Below, one piece after another: positions 18,741 to 28,063 of a DNA stretch of 64,000 nucleotides (within the stretch, counting starts at the first letter, position 1; every line of letters starts with the position of its first letter). A model generated the notes under the pieces. It had not been told where the DNA came from. It saw nothing but the letters and a program-made list of their open reading frames with translations, and made no database searches. Source of the DNA: Alkalihalobacillus sp. AL-G (GTDB taxonomy: Bacteria; Bacillota; Bacilli; Bacillales; Fictibacillaceae); the NCBI RefSeq assembly GCF_030643805.1, contig NZ_CP094656.1, forward strand, positions 3,286,001 to 3,350,000, in the 5' to 3' direction. The translations under genes were made by a program, and so were the position numbers.

Positions 18741-20066
18741 AAAGATGATGGCAGCAATCCATCCGAAAATAAGGAGTGGGATATTATAGTGTAAAAACGT
18801 TGGTACACACGTATCCCAAATGTGATTGTGCTGTCCATCTACGTTCAGTCCTGCTGTCGGTCCAAGCGTACTGTCTGATGCTGGGGAACCTGCATCCCCA
18901 AGTGCCGCCGCAGTTCCAACAATCGCCACCGTTGAAAGCGGGCTGAATCCCAATTCTTGAGCGAGCGGGACAAAGATCGTTGCAATAATCGGGATCGTCG
19001 CAAACGAGGAACCGATTCCCATTGTCACGAGTAGTCCCACGAGCAGCATCATTAATGCCGCGATAACCTGATTCCCTGCAAAAAGGCTTGATGTCACTTC
19101 GACAAGTGCTTCAACATCTCCTGTCCTTCGCATCACCTCAGCAAAACCAGCAGCCGTAATCATCACAAAACCGATGAAGGCCATCATTTTCATTCCATCG
19201 GTGAAGATGACATCGGACTCTTTTATCGTAAAGGATCCACTCATGAATAAAATAATGATTCCGGATAGAGCACCCATGATCATAGACTCAGTCACGATTT
19301 GGACCGTCACGGTTGCAAGGATCGCACCTACTGCAAAAGTAAGCGACCGCTTCGTGTAGGTCGGCCGTTCCGAATTTGTGTTTTCATCCTTTGTCAGCTC
19401 TCTATTTTCGTAGCGACGGGATTTCCGGTACGAAACGAACAATGCGATAAGCAGACCAATCACCATTCCTGCAACAGGTAATAGCATTGCTTTTGGGATC
19501 ATAGCTAGATCTACCGTCAACCCGCTTTTCGACATCTCTTCTTGTAAAATTTGATGGAAGATCAACCCGAACCCAACCGGAAGTAGAATATAAGGTGCTG
19601 TTAACCCAAACGTAATGGCAGAGGCAAGAGCACGCCGATCAACCGTCAGCTCGTTGAAGATCAATAGAAGAGGCGGAATCAAAATCGGAATGAAAGCAAT
19701 GTGAATCGGGATTAAATTTTGTGAAAACACCGAAATCGTAATGATGATAAATAATAAGAAGACCTTCGACATCGACTTCTTTTTCGACTCTCCATTTTTT
19801 CCTGTTAGCTTAAGTGCGCTCGACACGAGTAATTCTGGCAAGCCTGTCTTAGATAGTCCAAGTGCAAATGCACCGAGAAGCGCATAACTTAAAGCAATCG
19901 TTGCACTTCCCCCAAGTCCTTCTGTAAAAGCAGCAATCGTTTTGTCGAACCCAAGACCGCCGCTAAGTCCACCGATCAGTGCACCAATAGCGAGAGCGAG
20001 TACGACCTGTATTCTCATTAAGCTCAAAACGAGCATGGCTAAAACCGCAATAACAACTGCATTCAT
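18738..20066 (-). CDS. yuiF: Na+/H+ antiporter-family transporter (YuiF)
   Basis: The 442-residue polytopic protein (about 11 membrane segments) has conserved glycine-rich re-entrant motifs such as MGIGSSFATIPIIA and GDAGSPASDSTLGPT. It belongs to the NhaC-related Na+/H+ antiporter family that includes amino-acid carriers; the substrate is uncertain. In B. subtilis yuiF is next to pepA (yuiE), as here, which may fit uptake of an amino acid or peptide product. An AGGGGGAT site precedes ATG 20066. The upstream region holds a strong hairpin (20234-20261). Confidence 0.85.
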   Translation of the reverse strand: MNAVVIAVLAMLVLSLMRIQVVLALAIGALIGGLSGGLGFDKTIAAFTEGLGGSATIALSYALLGAFALGLSKTGLPELLVSSALKLTGKNGESKKKSMSKVFLLFIIITISVFSQNLIPIHIAFIPILIPPLLLIFNELTVDRRALASAITFGLTAPYILLPVGFGLIFHQILQEEMSKSGLTVDLAMIPKAMLLPVAGMVIGLLIALFVSYRKSRRYENRELTKDENTNSERPTYTKRSLTFAVGAILATVTVQIVTESMIMGALSGIIILFMSGSFTIKESDVIFTDGMKMMAFIGFVMITAAGFAEVMRRTGDVEALVEVTSSLFAGNQVIAALMMLLVGLLVTMGIGSSFATIPIIATIFVPLAQELGFSPLSTVAIVGTAAALGDAGSPASDSTLGPTAGLNVDGQHNHIWDTCVPTFLHYNIPLLIFGWIAAIIF

Positions 20067-20189
20067 GATGTAATCCCCCTGTTGACCTATATACTTTACT
20101 ATGATAAATCACTAATGTACTAAAACAATGTACAATTTAACACGGATTTTGAATGCTGTCAACGAATTGAAGTTAGGGGGTTATTACCA

Positions 20190-20216
20190 ATGGTTGCAAC
20201 TGCCCTTTTGCGCTAA
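20190..20216 (+). other. Possible 8-codon mini-ORF with strong Shine-Dalgarno
   Basis: AGGGGG lies nine bases before ATG, and the frame reads MVATALLR followed by TAA. A terminator hairpin follows within 20 bases, and no plus-strand gene lies beyond. It could be the end of a tiny transcript or a chance site. Confidence 0.3.
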
Positions 20217-20233
20217 AAAATTTTAAAAAAGGT

Positions 20234-20261
20234 AAAAAAAGCTCAAATCGGAGCTTTTTTT
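20234..20261. terminator. Bidirectional hairpin terminator
   Basis: GCTC/GAGC with loop AAATCG has seven A on the left and seven T on the right, so the A and T runs extend the stem and it can work in either direction. It lies about 170 bp upstream of yuiF. Confidence 0.75.
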
Positions 20262-20360
20262 GTTCAGATAATTGACATTGTGGTGCATTTTAAAAGAATT
20301 GAGTGGCTGTGAGGAGATATTTATGGAACCTTATACGTTAAAACAACTCCGGATGTTAAT

Positions 20361-20448
20361 ATTTCGACCACGAATCGAATTATATCAACCACAGAATATG
20401 ATATATCGACCACTGAACACAATATATCGACCACGCATAGTAAAAAAG
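20361..20448. repeat. 21-bp-period repeat array ending in TAGTAAAAAAG
   Basis: There are four units with an exact 21-bp period; the core is ATATCGACCAC with variants, starting at 20361, 20382, 20403 and 20424. The last unit ends ACGCATAGTAAAAAAG. The same terminal unit occurs at three other intergenic places (33131, 43766, 55715). The 75-codon frame crossing it is repeat-derived and not a gene. Confidence 0.8.
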
Positions 20449-20539
20449 TCCTCATTCCAACAACATCCTCTACAGTTATTCGACCTCAGCGGAAGTTGAT
20501 TCGATCTTACTTCGAATTAAACTGCACAGAAAACATAAA

Positions 20540-20594
20540 AAGAGACTGCCTAGTATCGGGGATGATACTTTTTCCCCTTAGGCAGTCATTTTTA
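20540..20594. terminator. Terminator downstream of pepA
   Basis: GACTGCCTA pairs with TAGGCAGTC around an inner GTATC/GATAC pairing. The minus strand ends in CTCTTTTT and the plus strand in ATTTTT, so it may be bidirectional. Confidence 0.85.
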
Positions 20595-20605
20595 AAAATC
20601 TAAAG

Positions 20606-22105
20606 TTATTTCGTTGCGAAACGCTCAGCTAGTTTGATGAGCGAGCGCGTCATGACGCCAGTTGCACCTTTTGGCCCAAGCGCATTCGCCTTATTATTGT
20701 ACGCTGTTCCTGCGATGTCCAGATGGACCCAAGGGGTATCCCCAACAAATTCAGATAGGAATGCGCCGCCTTGTACTGGATGTGCTAAACGTCCAGCAGA
20801 ATTCACGAGGTCTGCTACGTTACTGATTTTTAAAATCTTCGTATACGGTTCGAACAACGGTAGCTGCCAGACATACTCAGCAGTTGCCTCGGCACACTCG
20901 TTGAACAATCCGTGGAACTCGTCATCATTGGTCATGACGCCTGTCGCGATATCGCCGAGTGCTACGACAACGCCCCCTGTTAATGTGGCAAGGTCAACGA
21001 TGTAGCTCGCACCAAGCTCTTTTGCGTACGTTAACGCATCAGCAAGAATTAGGCGTCCTTCTGCATCGGTATTTGTGATTTCAATCGTTTTACCGCTCAT
21101 TGAAGTAATTACATCGCCCGGTTTCATCGCAGCACCGTTGATCAAGTTTTCACTCGATGGAATGACGAACATGATATTTACATCAGGCTTTATCCGTCCA
21201 ATCGCTTCCATAGCACCGAGTACGGCCGCACTACCACCCATGTCGGACTTCATCTCGTGCATGTTAAGTGCCGGCTTTATTGAGTAGCCGCCAGCATCAA
21301 ACGTCAACCCTTTCCCGACGAATGTTAAAACGTTATCCCAGTTTTCTTTCGCTTTGTATTTGACGACGATGAGCTTCGGATCCTGCTCTGAGCCTTGGCT
21401 GACTGCAAGCAATGCGCCCATTCCAAGCTCTTTCATATCTTCCTTTTCAAGTACATCGTATTCAAAGCCGTGTTTTTCAGCAATTGTAACAGCACTTTCA
21501 GCAAGGTCTGTCGGTGTTAGCAGGTTCCCAGGTGTATTCACTAAATCACGGGCTACATTCGTTCCTGCCGCATAAGCCACCCCATCATTAAGGCTGGCTT
21601 CAATGGAGTTGGTGTTTTCTTCTGTAAAAACGTTAACTGATTTAAGCGCATAACGTTTTTCGTTTTTCTTTTCCTTATAATCCTCAAATTCGTATGTTGC
21701 CATAACAAAAGCTTCTGCAAGCGCATGAGCCGTTTGTTCGTTTCCAACTTGCTCGGATGTGAACGAATCGAGCGCAACCGCTACATCATCATGCTTGCTT
21801 TCCTTCAGCTCTTTTGCTGCTTTTCCAAACGTATCACGCAGCTTACGGTATGTAAGATCTTTTTTTAGGCCAAGCCCTACGAAATAGATTCGTTTCGACC
21901 CTAAACCACCTAGCGTATGAATTTTTGTAACTTTTTTCAGCTTGGCAGAAAGGTCATCACTTTGGAAAAGTTCAGCTACCTGACCACTTAATTGCTCATC
22001 GATTTCCTCTACAATCCCAGTTGGCTTCTTGTCATCCTTAAAAATACCTACTAGTAAAGTGTTCAATTCATTTTTAAGGTTTAACCCGCTATTGACTGTG
22101 AACAT
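20606..22105 (-). CDS. pepA: Leucyl aminopeptidase (M17)
   Basis: The 499-residue M17 enzyme is a cytosolic manganese/zinc hexameric aminopeptidase removing N-terminal Leu and other residues. The signature NTDAEGRLILADALTY and the metal-site segments FVGKGLTFDAGGYSIKP and KSDMGGSAAVLG are intact; the N-terminal macro-like domain spans about residues 1-165. AGGGGG lies upstream of ATG 22105. The pepA-yuiF order matches yuiE-yuiF of B. subtilis, though each gene seems to have its own terminator here. Confidence 0.96.
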   Translation of the reverse strand: MFTVNSGLNLKNELNTLLVGIFKDDKKPTGIVEEIDEQLSGQVAELFQSDDLSAKLKKVTKIHTLGGLGSKRIYFVGLGLKKDLTYRKLRDTFGKAAKELKESKHDDVAVALDSFTSEQVGNEQTAHALAEAFVMATYEFEDYKEKKNEKRYALKSVNVFTEENTNSIEASLNDGVAYAAGTNVARDLVNTPGNLLTPTDLAESAVTIAEKHGFEYDVLEKEDMKELGMGALLAVSQGSEQDPKLIVVKYKAKENWDNVLTFVGKGLTFDAGGYSIKPALNMHEMKSDMGGSAAVLGAMEAIGRIKPDVNIMFVIPSSENLINGAAMKPGDVITSMSGKTIEITNTDAEGRLILADALTYAKELGASYIVDLATLTGGVVVALGDIATGVMTNDDEFHGLFNECAEATAEYVWQLPLFEPYTKILKISNVADLVNSAGRLAHPVQGGAFLSEFVGDTPWVHLDIAGTAYNNKANALGPKGATGVMTRSLIKLAERFATK

Positions 22106-22214
22106 CTAATTCCCCCTCATTTATTTCTTTATGCTTTAAAAGTACTAATCAAAAAGCCGACAAATTTTTATTACTTTTTGAGTTTCCTCTATTATATCGA
22201 AATATTTCGATAAC

Positions 22215-22601
22215 CTAAACATCTTCACTTAAATATAACAAAATTTCAGGCAGTTTGGGGAGTTCATTTACTCGTTCGTATGGAACCGAATCAATATCAA
22301 GCGGGATTCGAGCCAAACAAGTTTTCAAATAAGTATACACATCGGTAAGGTCGAGCCCCCAGTATCCGGGTGAATACGGCTGTAAATATTCGTTCGCTTT
22401 CCGAAACATCATCCGTGCACCCTTTACATTTCCATATTCATAATGATAGATCGCCACCGACATTTGCAGCAGTCCTTTTAAAAATACATTTTGTTTATCT
22501 GTCATCCATATTTCTTCAAGCAAGTCATGGCACGTGTAATAATCACCTTCATTAAAGTGAACAAAAAACTGATAGTATTCAAGTGGGTAATCTTCAGGCA
22601 T
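22215..22601 (-). CDS. DUF309 protein
   Basis: The 128-residue all-helical protein belongs to the DUF309 family; the N-terminal HFNEGDYYTCHDLLEEIWM contains the conserved His/Glu helix-pair core. The function is unknown, though DUF309 proteins resemble TPR-like helical hairpins. ATG 22601 follows GGGGGGAG at four to five bases; TTG 22604 is possible. It is divergent from yuiD. Confidence 0.85.
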   Translation of the reverse strand: MPEDYPLEYYQFFVHFNEGDYYTCHDLLEEIWMTDKQNVFLKGLLQMSVAIYHYEYGNVKGARMMFRKANEYLQPYSPGYWGLDLTDVYTYLKTCLARIPLDIDSVPYERVNELPKLPEILLYLSEDV

Positions 22602-22703
22602 CAAACTCCCCCCTCTCTTTTCAAGGCTTAGATCGTCTCATTACTGGGTATTTATAAATATGTTACACTAAAACAAATCGAATCACGAAAGGAAGTTACC
22701 TCG

Positions 22704-23189
22704 TTGGAAACGCTACTTTCAAACTTTCCACTCTGGTGTTCTATTTTTGCGATATTGTTCGCCCAATTTATAAAAATACCAATCATGTTCATTTCTTCGA
22801 GAAAACTTGAATGGAGCCTGTTTTTCAGTACGGGAGGAATGCCCAGTTCACATTCGAGTGGTGTAACGGCTTTAACGACTTCAGTCGGATTAGTTGAAGG
22901 CGTCGGATCAACCATATTTGCGATAACGGCGGTATTCAGCATCATCGTCATGTATGATGCCAAGGGTGTTCGTTGGCATGCAGGAGAACAGGCAGCCGTA
23001 CTTAATAGTCTCGTTCGTGATTTTCAAAAACTCACGACTGAAATTAAAAACTGGCCAAAAAAAAATGATGAAGAAAAACGGTTAGAGCTTAAAGAGTTAC
23101 TCGGGCACCGCCCTAGCGAAGTGTTTTTTGGAGCAATACTTGGGATATTCCTGAGCTTTGCTTTGTACTTTGGGCTTGGATCAGTGTAA
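22704..23189 (+). CDS. yuiD: Divergent PAP2-family membrane protein (YuiD, DUF212)
   Basis: The 161-residue membrane protein has the motif GGMPSSHSSGVTALT, which resembles the phosphatase histidine motif of the acid phosphatase/vanadium haloperoxidase superfamily, and RWHAGEQAAVLN. About four membrane segments are seen. It is probably an undecaprenyl- or lipid-phosphate phosphatase relative, not proven. The start is TTG 22704 after AAAGGAAG. It is in the yui cluster order of B. subtilis. Confidence 0.85.
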   Translation: METLLSNFPLWCSIFAILFAQFIKIPIMFISSRKLEWSLFFSTGGMPSSHSSGVTALTTSVGLVEGVGSTIFAITAVFSIIVMYDAKGVRWHAGEQAAVLNSLVRDFQKLTTEIKNWPKKNDEEKRLELKELLGHRPSEVFFGAILGIFLSFALYFGLGSV

Positions 23190-23247
23190 AAACGTTTAAA
23201 GAGTAACCTTAACTACACATCTAATCATGGAATAGGGGGAGAAAAAT

Positions 23248-24066
23248 ATGCGGATTGTTTCCATTTGCCCAAGCAATACTGAACTAGCTGCCTATTTGGG
23301 CCTTACATCCTCTCTTGTCGGAATCGATGATTATTCGGATTGGCCTGATGAAGTTCAATCACTGCCTAAGCTTGGACCGGATCTTGATATAGATATGGAT
23401 CGGGTTGAATCGTTAAAGCCTGACCTTGTGCTTGCATCCTTAAGTGTACCGGGAATGGAGAAAAATATTGAACGTTTGAATGAGCGAAACATTCCTTATC
23501 ATATATTTAATCCGAATACCCTTGAGGAGATTGCGGAGGATCTGAAAACTCTTGGAAAACTGACGGGTATTGAAGAACATGCAGCTAAGGTTGCGGCTGA
23601 GTTTTTAAAAGTGATTGAAAAGTATCGTAGCATATCGAGGACAGTAACCGATCGTCCATCGCTTTACTGGGAATGGTGGCCGAAACCTGTTTTCACTCCA
23701 GGGGGACAGAATTGGCTGACGGAAATAAGTAGCCTTGCTGGAGCTGAAAATTGTTTTCAGGATGTTGATAAGGCGAGTGTAGAGTCCGATTGGGAATACG
23801 TGCGTAACCGTGAACCGGATCATGTCTGTCTTGTTTGGGTTGGGGTACAAACGAAAAATGTAAAACCCGACTTACTCTGGAAACGCCCAAACTGGGACGA
23901 AATGAAAGCCCTTCGAAATAATAATGTCCATGTGCTGGATGAGCCTTTCTTTTGCAGGCCATCTCCGAGATTGTTGATTGGACTGCAAAAAATTGCCGCA
24001 ATCCTCCATCCGGAAAAATATCCAGCTTTTAAGCTTGAGACTGAAGATCCACTTTTAAAAAGTTGA
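23248..24066 (+). CDS. Cobalamin/siderophore-type periplasmic-binding-fold protein (BtuF-like), no signal peptide
   Basis: The 272-residue protein has the PF01497-type fold (MRIVSICPSNTELAAYLGL, SLKPDLVLAS, CRPSPRLLIGLQKIA). Unlike ABC-transporter binding proteins it has no signal peptide or lipobox, so it should be cytosolic. Such proteins are annotated as cobalamin-binding proteins; a corrinoid-scavenging or chaperone role is conceivable but unproven. The Shine-Dalgarno AGGGGGAG precedes ATG 23248. It follows yuiD by 58 bp on the same strand and may be cotranscribed. Confidence 0.8.
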   Translation: MRIVSICPSNTELAAYLGLTSSLVGIDDYSDWPDEVQSLPKLGPDLDIDMDRVESLKPDLVLASLSVPGMEKNIERLNERNIPYHIFNPNTLEEIAEDLKTLGKLTGIEEHAAKVAAEFLKVIEKYRSISRTVTDRPSLYWEWWPKPVFTPGGQNWLTEISSLAGAENCFQDVDKASVESDWEYVRNREPDHVCLVWVGVQTKNVKPDLLWKRPNWDEMKALRNNNVHVLDEPFFCRPSPRLLIGLQKIAAILHPEKYPAFKLETEDPLLKS

Positions 24067-24078
24067 ATCATAAATGTA

Positions 24079-24116
24079 GAGGACCAAAGCAAGGTATTGC
24101 ATCTGCTTTGGTCCTC
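24079..24116. terminator. Strong hairpin between corrinoid-binding gene and yuiC
   Basis: A 13-bp perfect stem GAGGACCAAAGCA/TGCTTTGGTCCTC lies between two convergent genes. There is no T run on either side, so termination is inferred from position. Confidence 0.6.
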
Positions 24117-24130
24117 GGATCATCTTCATA

Positions 24131-24826
24131 TTAAGTATCCTCTGGCGGCTGGAACATTTGCTCTCTGAAAACCTGCATTGATTTTTGCTCGTTTAAAGCG
24201 GTCAGCTCTTTTTCCGAAATGCTTCCGTCACCCATTTTAATTACATAGACGTGAAGGTTTTGCTTACCCCACTTTTCATAGACATCTTCAACCGTTTTAT
24301 AATAGAGGTCGATTTTGTGGCTTTTGATCGCAGAACCCGTATCAGCGACGACCCCATAGCCGTATCCAGGAATGTACAATATACTGCCAATCGGAAAAAC
24401 CGATGGATCTGCTGCAATCGTCGAATACAAATCTCTCCGAACCTTCACACCTGATTTTGTAATTCCATAAGCAGGGTGGCTTTTCTTCTTACCTGTAGAC
24501 TCGACCCCGGCAGTATAACCCGTCGCTACAACCTTTACTTTCGGATATTGCTCCCAATCTAACTGCTCCAGCGTTTTAGCCTGTGCGGTCTCGGATGATA
24601 GTTTCAAGGTTTGATTTGTAGTGCTTAATAATGACTTAAACATAAGGCCTGTCTTCTTTTTCACACTGCTGAAAACTTCTGTATCGATTGTAATATGTTT
24701 TTCATTCGCCCACTGCACAATACCGGAGGCTTCTACACCAGATATTTTTCCGACCGTTGTCAGCAAAGCCGCTGCGAATAGAAAAGTCATAAGAGTGCGT
24801 CTTAATAATGTTTTAGAAATCTGCAT
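24131..24826 (-). CDS. yuiC: Exported 3D-domain protein (YuiC)
   Basis: The 231-residue protein has a signal or anchor segment (residues 9-34) and a C-terminal 3D domain (double-psi beta barrel, named for three Asp) with [33 protein letters not shown] and KIDLYY. YuiC of B. subtilis is a stationary-phase-survival (Sps) type muralytic protein acting on peptidoglycan glycan strands. It lies after yuiB in the same direction, as in B. subtilis. The middle linker (residues 60-95) is less conserved. Confidence 0.9.
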   Translation of the reverse strand: MQISKTLLRRTLMTFLFAAALLTTVGKISGVEASGIVQWANEKHITIDTEVFSSVKKKTGLMFKSLLSTTNQTLKLSSETAQAKTLEQLDWEQYPKVKVVATGYTAGVESTGKKKSHPAYGITKSGVKVRRDLYSTIAADPSVFPIGSILYIPGYGYGVVADTGSAIKSHKIDLYYKTVEDVYEKWGKQNLHVYVIKMGDGSISEKELTALNEQKSMQVFREQMFQPPEDT

Positions 24827-24984
24827 CTCTTCACTCCTCTCAAGCTAATCCTTTCCAAAACGACTAGCTATTATTCATGAGAGGGAAAAATAGTTCAAAA
24901 TATACAGAAAATTCGATTCGCATTAAGAACCAAAAAAAATTGACCCACTAGTAGCGAGCCAACCTAAGTGATTTTTCAATTAAG

Positions 24985-25317
24985 CTAAAACATCTGGTAT
25001 CCTCGGACCCTCAACATTCTGATTGCTACGCCAGAGAGAATTGCTCCGACAAGCCCGAAAATAAGCACGAATATATCCGAAAAATGCAAGAGCACAAAGC
25101 TTTCCGCAAGCTTAGAAAATGTAACACCTGGTTCTGAAAAATATTGAAAAAACTCCACGTTGTCAACAATCATGATCACGACTACTGGATAAATGACAGC
25201 CATAATCCAAGTCATTCTTAATAGCATATTCAATAAAAAGCCGATTCCAAAAAACAAGATCATAAATAAGAGCATTGAAATGATCAACGTCGGAATAGTC
25301 AACGGCAAATTAGCCAT
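24985..25317 (-). CDS. yuiB: YuiB-like membrane protein
   Basis: The 110-residue protein is strongly hydrophobic with three to four membrane segments (residues 5-30, 37-52, 70-95). It corresponds to YuiB by position between yuiA and yuiC; the function is unknown. ATG 25317 is chosen because AGGGGTG lies six bases upstream; a GTG at 25326 would overlap that site. Confidence 0.8.
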   Translation of the reverse strand: MANLPLTIPTLIISMLLFMILFFGIGFLLNMLLRMTWIMAVIYPVVVIMIVDNVEFFQYFSEPGVTFSKLAESFVLLHFSDIFVLIFGLVGAILSGVAIRMLRVRGYQMF

Positions 25318-25463
25318 AATGGTCACCCCTCTTTATCCATTGACTAGTTTACTTTATTTCAACCATGAGCGTCAATGACTTGCATTAGGGGGCTCCACAT
25401 TTAAACCTGAGTGTTCATAAAGAATTCATCATTTTGATTCTAACCTATTGATGAGTGCTTTTC

Positions 25464-25601
25464 CTAAGCGTGCTTACGCCCACTTCCACCACAGCGGTCA
25501 CATGTTTCTGATCCGCCTAGTAGCAATTGGAAGTAACCTGTTCCCTTACAATATTGACAATTTTCTGTACGAGGGTTGCCTAGCTTTTGCTTTTGATTCA
25601 T
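25464..25601 (-). CDS. yuiA: YuiA-like small zinc-finger protein
   Basis: This 45-residue protein has two CxxCxGxG units (CQYCKGTG and CDRCGGSG), the DnaJ-type zinc-finger layout, so it should bind one zinc. Size and position match YuiA of B. subtilis. AGAGGTG lies before ATG 25601. The function is unknown; related motifs serve as chaperone or RNA contacts. It is the first short gene of the yuiA-yuiB-yuiC run. Confidence 0.85.
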   Translation of the reverse strand: MNQKQKLGNPRTENCQYCKGTGYFQLLLGGSETCDRCGGSGRKHA

Positions 25602-25743
25602 GGTAGTCACCTCTTTTAATTGAATTTTCAGATAATACTATCAGCTTTTAAGTTATTTGAAAAATCTGATTTTTGACGATATACGTTCATGTAAACGGAT
25701 ACAACAAGCTCTTTCTCTTTTATATTCTGTTTTTCGAATGATT

Positions 25744-26223
25744 TTAATACATATTGAAGATTTTATAACTCGTATAGCTGAATTGGTCTCCTGGGTTAAG
25801 AGGATGTACTGAAAAACCTTTCGTATCAGTCGATTCTAGGAAAAATCGAATCAATAAGGAAGAGTCCCGATCTTTTAATAAAGCGTCCGCAGTTTGAAAA
25901 GATACCTCAGAAATTTCACTTTCTTGCGGATTCAGCTCACCTCCAACTGCCTTCATCATAAAAACAATCATATTATCGCTGATCGTCTCTCGAATTACAC
26001 CGGAACGGATTCCTGCAATTCCTGAAACATCCGCTACGATACCGGTTTCCTCAAACACCTCTCTTTTCACCGCTTCATCAATTGTCTCCCCTTCTTCCAC
26101 AAAGCCAGCTGGAAAGGACCATTTTCCTTTCAGACCCCCATACTTCTTTTTTACGACGAGCCACTGGTTATTATGCTCAACAATCCCCGATACCGCGAGC
26201 CAAACGTTTTTCCTTTTATCCAT
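25744..26223 (-). CDS. NUDIX hydrolase
   Basis: The 159-residue protein has an intact Nudix box spanning the GFVEEGETIDEAVKREV region and ending EETGIV, the Mg-binding catalytic helix. The domain fills most of the chain. It should hydrolyse a nucleoside diphosphate linked to another moiety; the substrate is unknown. The upstream site GGAGGAGG is strong. The start overlaps the end of the preceding small membrane protein gene by eight bases, which suggests translational coupling in one operon with yumB. Confidence 0.9.
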   Translation of the reverse strand: MDKRKNVWLAVSGIVEHNNQWLVVKKKYGGLKGKWSFPAGFVEEGETIDEAVKREVFEETGIVADVSGIAGIRSGVIRETISDNMIVFMMKAVGGELNPQESEISEVSFQTADALLKDRDSSLLIRFFLESTDTKGFSVHPLNPGDQFSYTSYKIFNMY

Positions 26224-26371
26224 TTTCTCCTCCTCCGACTATGTTGTATGTAAAAAATGACTCAATTAGAAAGCCAGACACCGTCAATACGAGCATTGTT
26301 ATAAAAACATATGCTATACCAACTCGGAAATGTCCAACTCCTAATGAGTCATAGATTAACGTATGATTCAA
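26216..26371 (-). CDS. Small single-TM membrane protein (TTG start)
   Basis: The 51-residue frame begins with TTG directly after the yumB stop (the TAA and TTG adjoin) and ends inside the nudix start. One hydrophobic segment of about 20 residues (GIAYVFITMLVLTVSGFLIE) is flanked by charged ends. No motif is known. Tight packing between two coding genes in the same direction, plausible codon use and a clean TM support translation. The Shine-Dalgarno is weak, so coupling to yumB is likely if real. Confidence 0.5.
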   Translation of the reverse strand: MNHTLIYDSLGVGHFRVGIAYVFITMLVLTVSGFLIESFFTYNIVGGGENG

Positions 26372-27571
26372 TTAAAATAGCTTCAGTTTACCCTTTTTCA
26401 CAACAAGTGGTATTCCGCCGAGTAAGAAGAGATAACGGTTATCGATTATCTTTTTCATAGCCGCTGCTGTTGCGCCATATAATTTCTTGTTTCCAACCTT
26501 ACCGATTGCTTCGCCTTTACCGAGAGAGGCTACGGTACCTTTAATTTCTGGTACAAACCCTTCCGTCTTACCACCGTTGATGATCGCTTTCATGTTACGA
26601 GCAACAGTGAATGCTTGTTGGATCGCAATTTGGGCTGTTGGAGGGAATGGCCGGTTGATCTCCTCATTAATGATCAATGCACAATCTCCAACGATGAAGA
26701 TGTGATCATGACCAGGAGCGCGTAAGTCTTTCTCAACTTTAATACGGCCTCTCATCGTTTCGAACCCTGAGTTTTCAACGATTGAATTTCCGCGGATACC
26801 TGTAGTCCAAACGATTGTATCAGACTTGATTTCTCCCTCTTCAAGAACGACACCGTCTTCGGTAACTTCTTTAATCGGCGTACCTAGCATAAATTCAACA
26901 CCTTTACGCTCAAGTAAGTTAACCGCATACTCAACTAGTTCTTCATCAAACCCTGGAAGTACGGTAGGAGCCGCTTCCGCACAGATCAGGCGTACCTTTT
27001 CACGTGGTACATCGTATTCTGCACAAAGCTCTGGAATGCGATCAGCCATTTCACCAATGAATTCAATCCCTGTAAATCCTGCACCCGCAACAACGATGGT
27101 AAGCATGCTGTCAGAAGGGTTTGGCTCGTTGTTATAGCTTGCAAACTTATATTCAATATGTTCTTTTATTTCACGAACTGTGTTGACACTGCGAATGTTA
27201 AACGCATAGTCTTTTACTCCAGGAATTCCGAACGTTTCCGATTCAAAACCAAGACCAATCACGAGATAATCATAATTGAGTTCTCCATTTTCTAACTTGA
27301 CCGTCTTGCTTGCATCATCAATCGAAACAACTGTATCTTGAACAAAATTAACTCGATTTGTATCAATGACTTCTTTAATCGGCATACGCGTACGATCGTG
27401 ATGCATTGTTCCTGCTGCCGGCTCGTGAAGCCATGTTGTTTGATAGTGATAATTATGTTTGTTTACGAGTGTGATTTCAGCCTCGTTCATACCGAGCTCT
27501 TTCGTTAAACGAGTGGCTGTCATAATTCCACCGTACCCAGCTCCAAGAATAACAATATGTGGTCTGCTCAT
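26372..27571 (-). CDS. yumB: NDH-2-like NAD(P)H dehydrogenase (YumB)
   Basis: The 399-residue flavoprotein belongs to the type II NADH dehydrogenase family. It has an N-terminal FAD Rossmann motif GAGYGG (residues 10-15), an NAD-binding motif GAGFTGIE in the middle, and the second FAD segment VGDCA. The C-terminal helix ending in KLF suits peripheral membrane binding. It should oxidise NADH and reduce quinone. AAAGGTGG precedes ATG 27571. A second NDH-2-like module lies at 34238-35305. Confidence 0.9.
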   Translation of the reverse strand: MSRPHIVILGAGYGGIMTATRLTKELGMNEAEITLVNKHNYHYQTTWLHEPAAGTMHHDRTRMPIKEVIDTNRVNFVQDTVVSIDDASKTVKLENGELNYDYLVIGLGFESETFGIPGVKDYAFNIRSVNTVREIKEHIEYKFASYNNEPNPSDSMLTIVVAGAGFTGIEFIGEMADRIPELCAEYDVPREKVRLICAEAAPTVLPGFDEELVEYAVNLLERKGVEFMLGTPIKEVTEDGVVLEEGEIKSDTIVWTTGIRGNSIVENSGFETMRGRIKVEKDLRAPGHDHIFIVGDCALIINEEINRPFPPTAQIAIQQAFTVARNMKAIINGGKTEGFVPEIKGTVASLGKGEAIGKVGNKKLYGATAAAMKKIIDNRYLFLLGGIPLVVKKGKLKLF

Positions 27572-28063
27572 AAGATCCCATCCACCTTTTCTTAAATAGT
27601 AGTATTCCGGACAAAGCTCTATTGTTATACAATTCCGAAAAGTTTGTTACGTATTTCACGTACTAGTACGCAAAATGTCACATTTTCTCCATTTTTGTCC
27701 CACATTTAATCATAGTCCTTTTCCAAACACTTTTCAACCTAATCTTGTGATTATCCGAGCCTCTTTGAAGCGTCCTTTCAAAAAGGAGACGAATCAGATA
27801 AGACGTACAGGAAGTTCGACTATAAACGTTACGTCCTGGAATAACATGGAACGGACCCACATCGGGTGAACCCATGGCACGACCGCTTTTGAGGAAGGCA
27901 ACTGCTTTAAAACATTTTAGCAGCCTTGCACCGCGAAGCCTAGCCTCGGTGCATTTACTTGTAGACGTTTTTGAACATCCTTTATGTAAAACAGTTTGTC
28001 CCTTTTCTTAAATCATTATAAAGCTTATAATAGAAACAACAGTTAACTGGGGGTGTAATACAT
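27572..28063. other. Intergenic stretch between yumB and yumC
   Basis: No supportable gene. It holds divergent promoters for yumB and yumC and a GCACCG/CGGTGC hairpin near 27928-27953. The short frames here have no Shine-Dalgarno or family motif. Confidence 0.4.

Noticed and set aside
20272-20499. 75-codon plus-strand frame
   Set aside because: It is made largely of the 21-bp repeat units; the period is a multiple of three, which keeps the frame open by chance.
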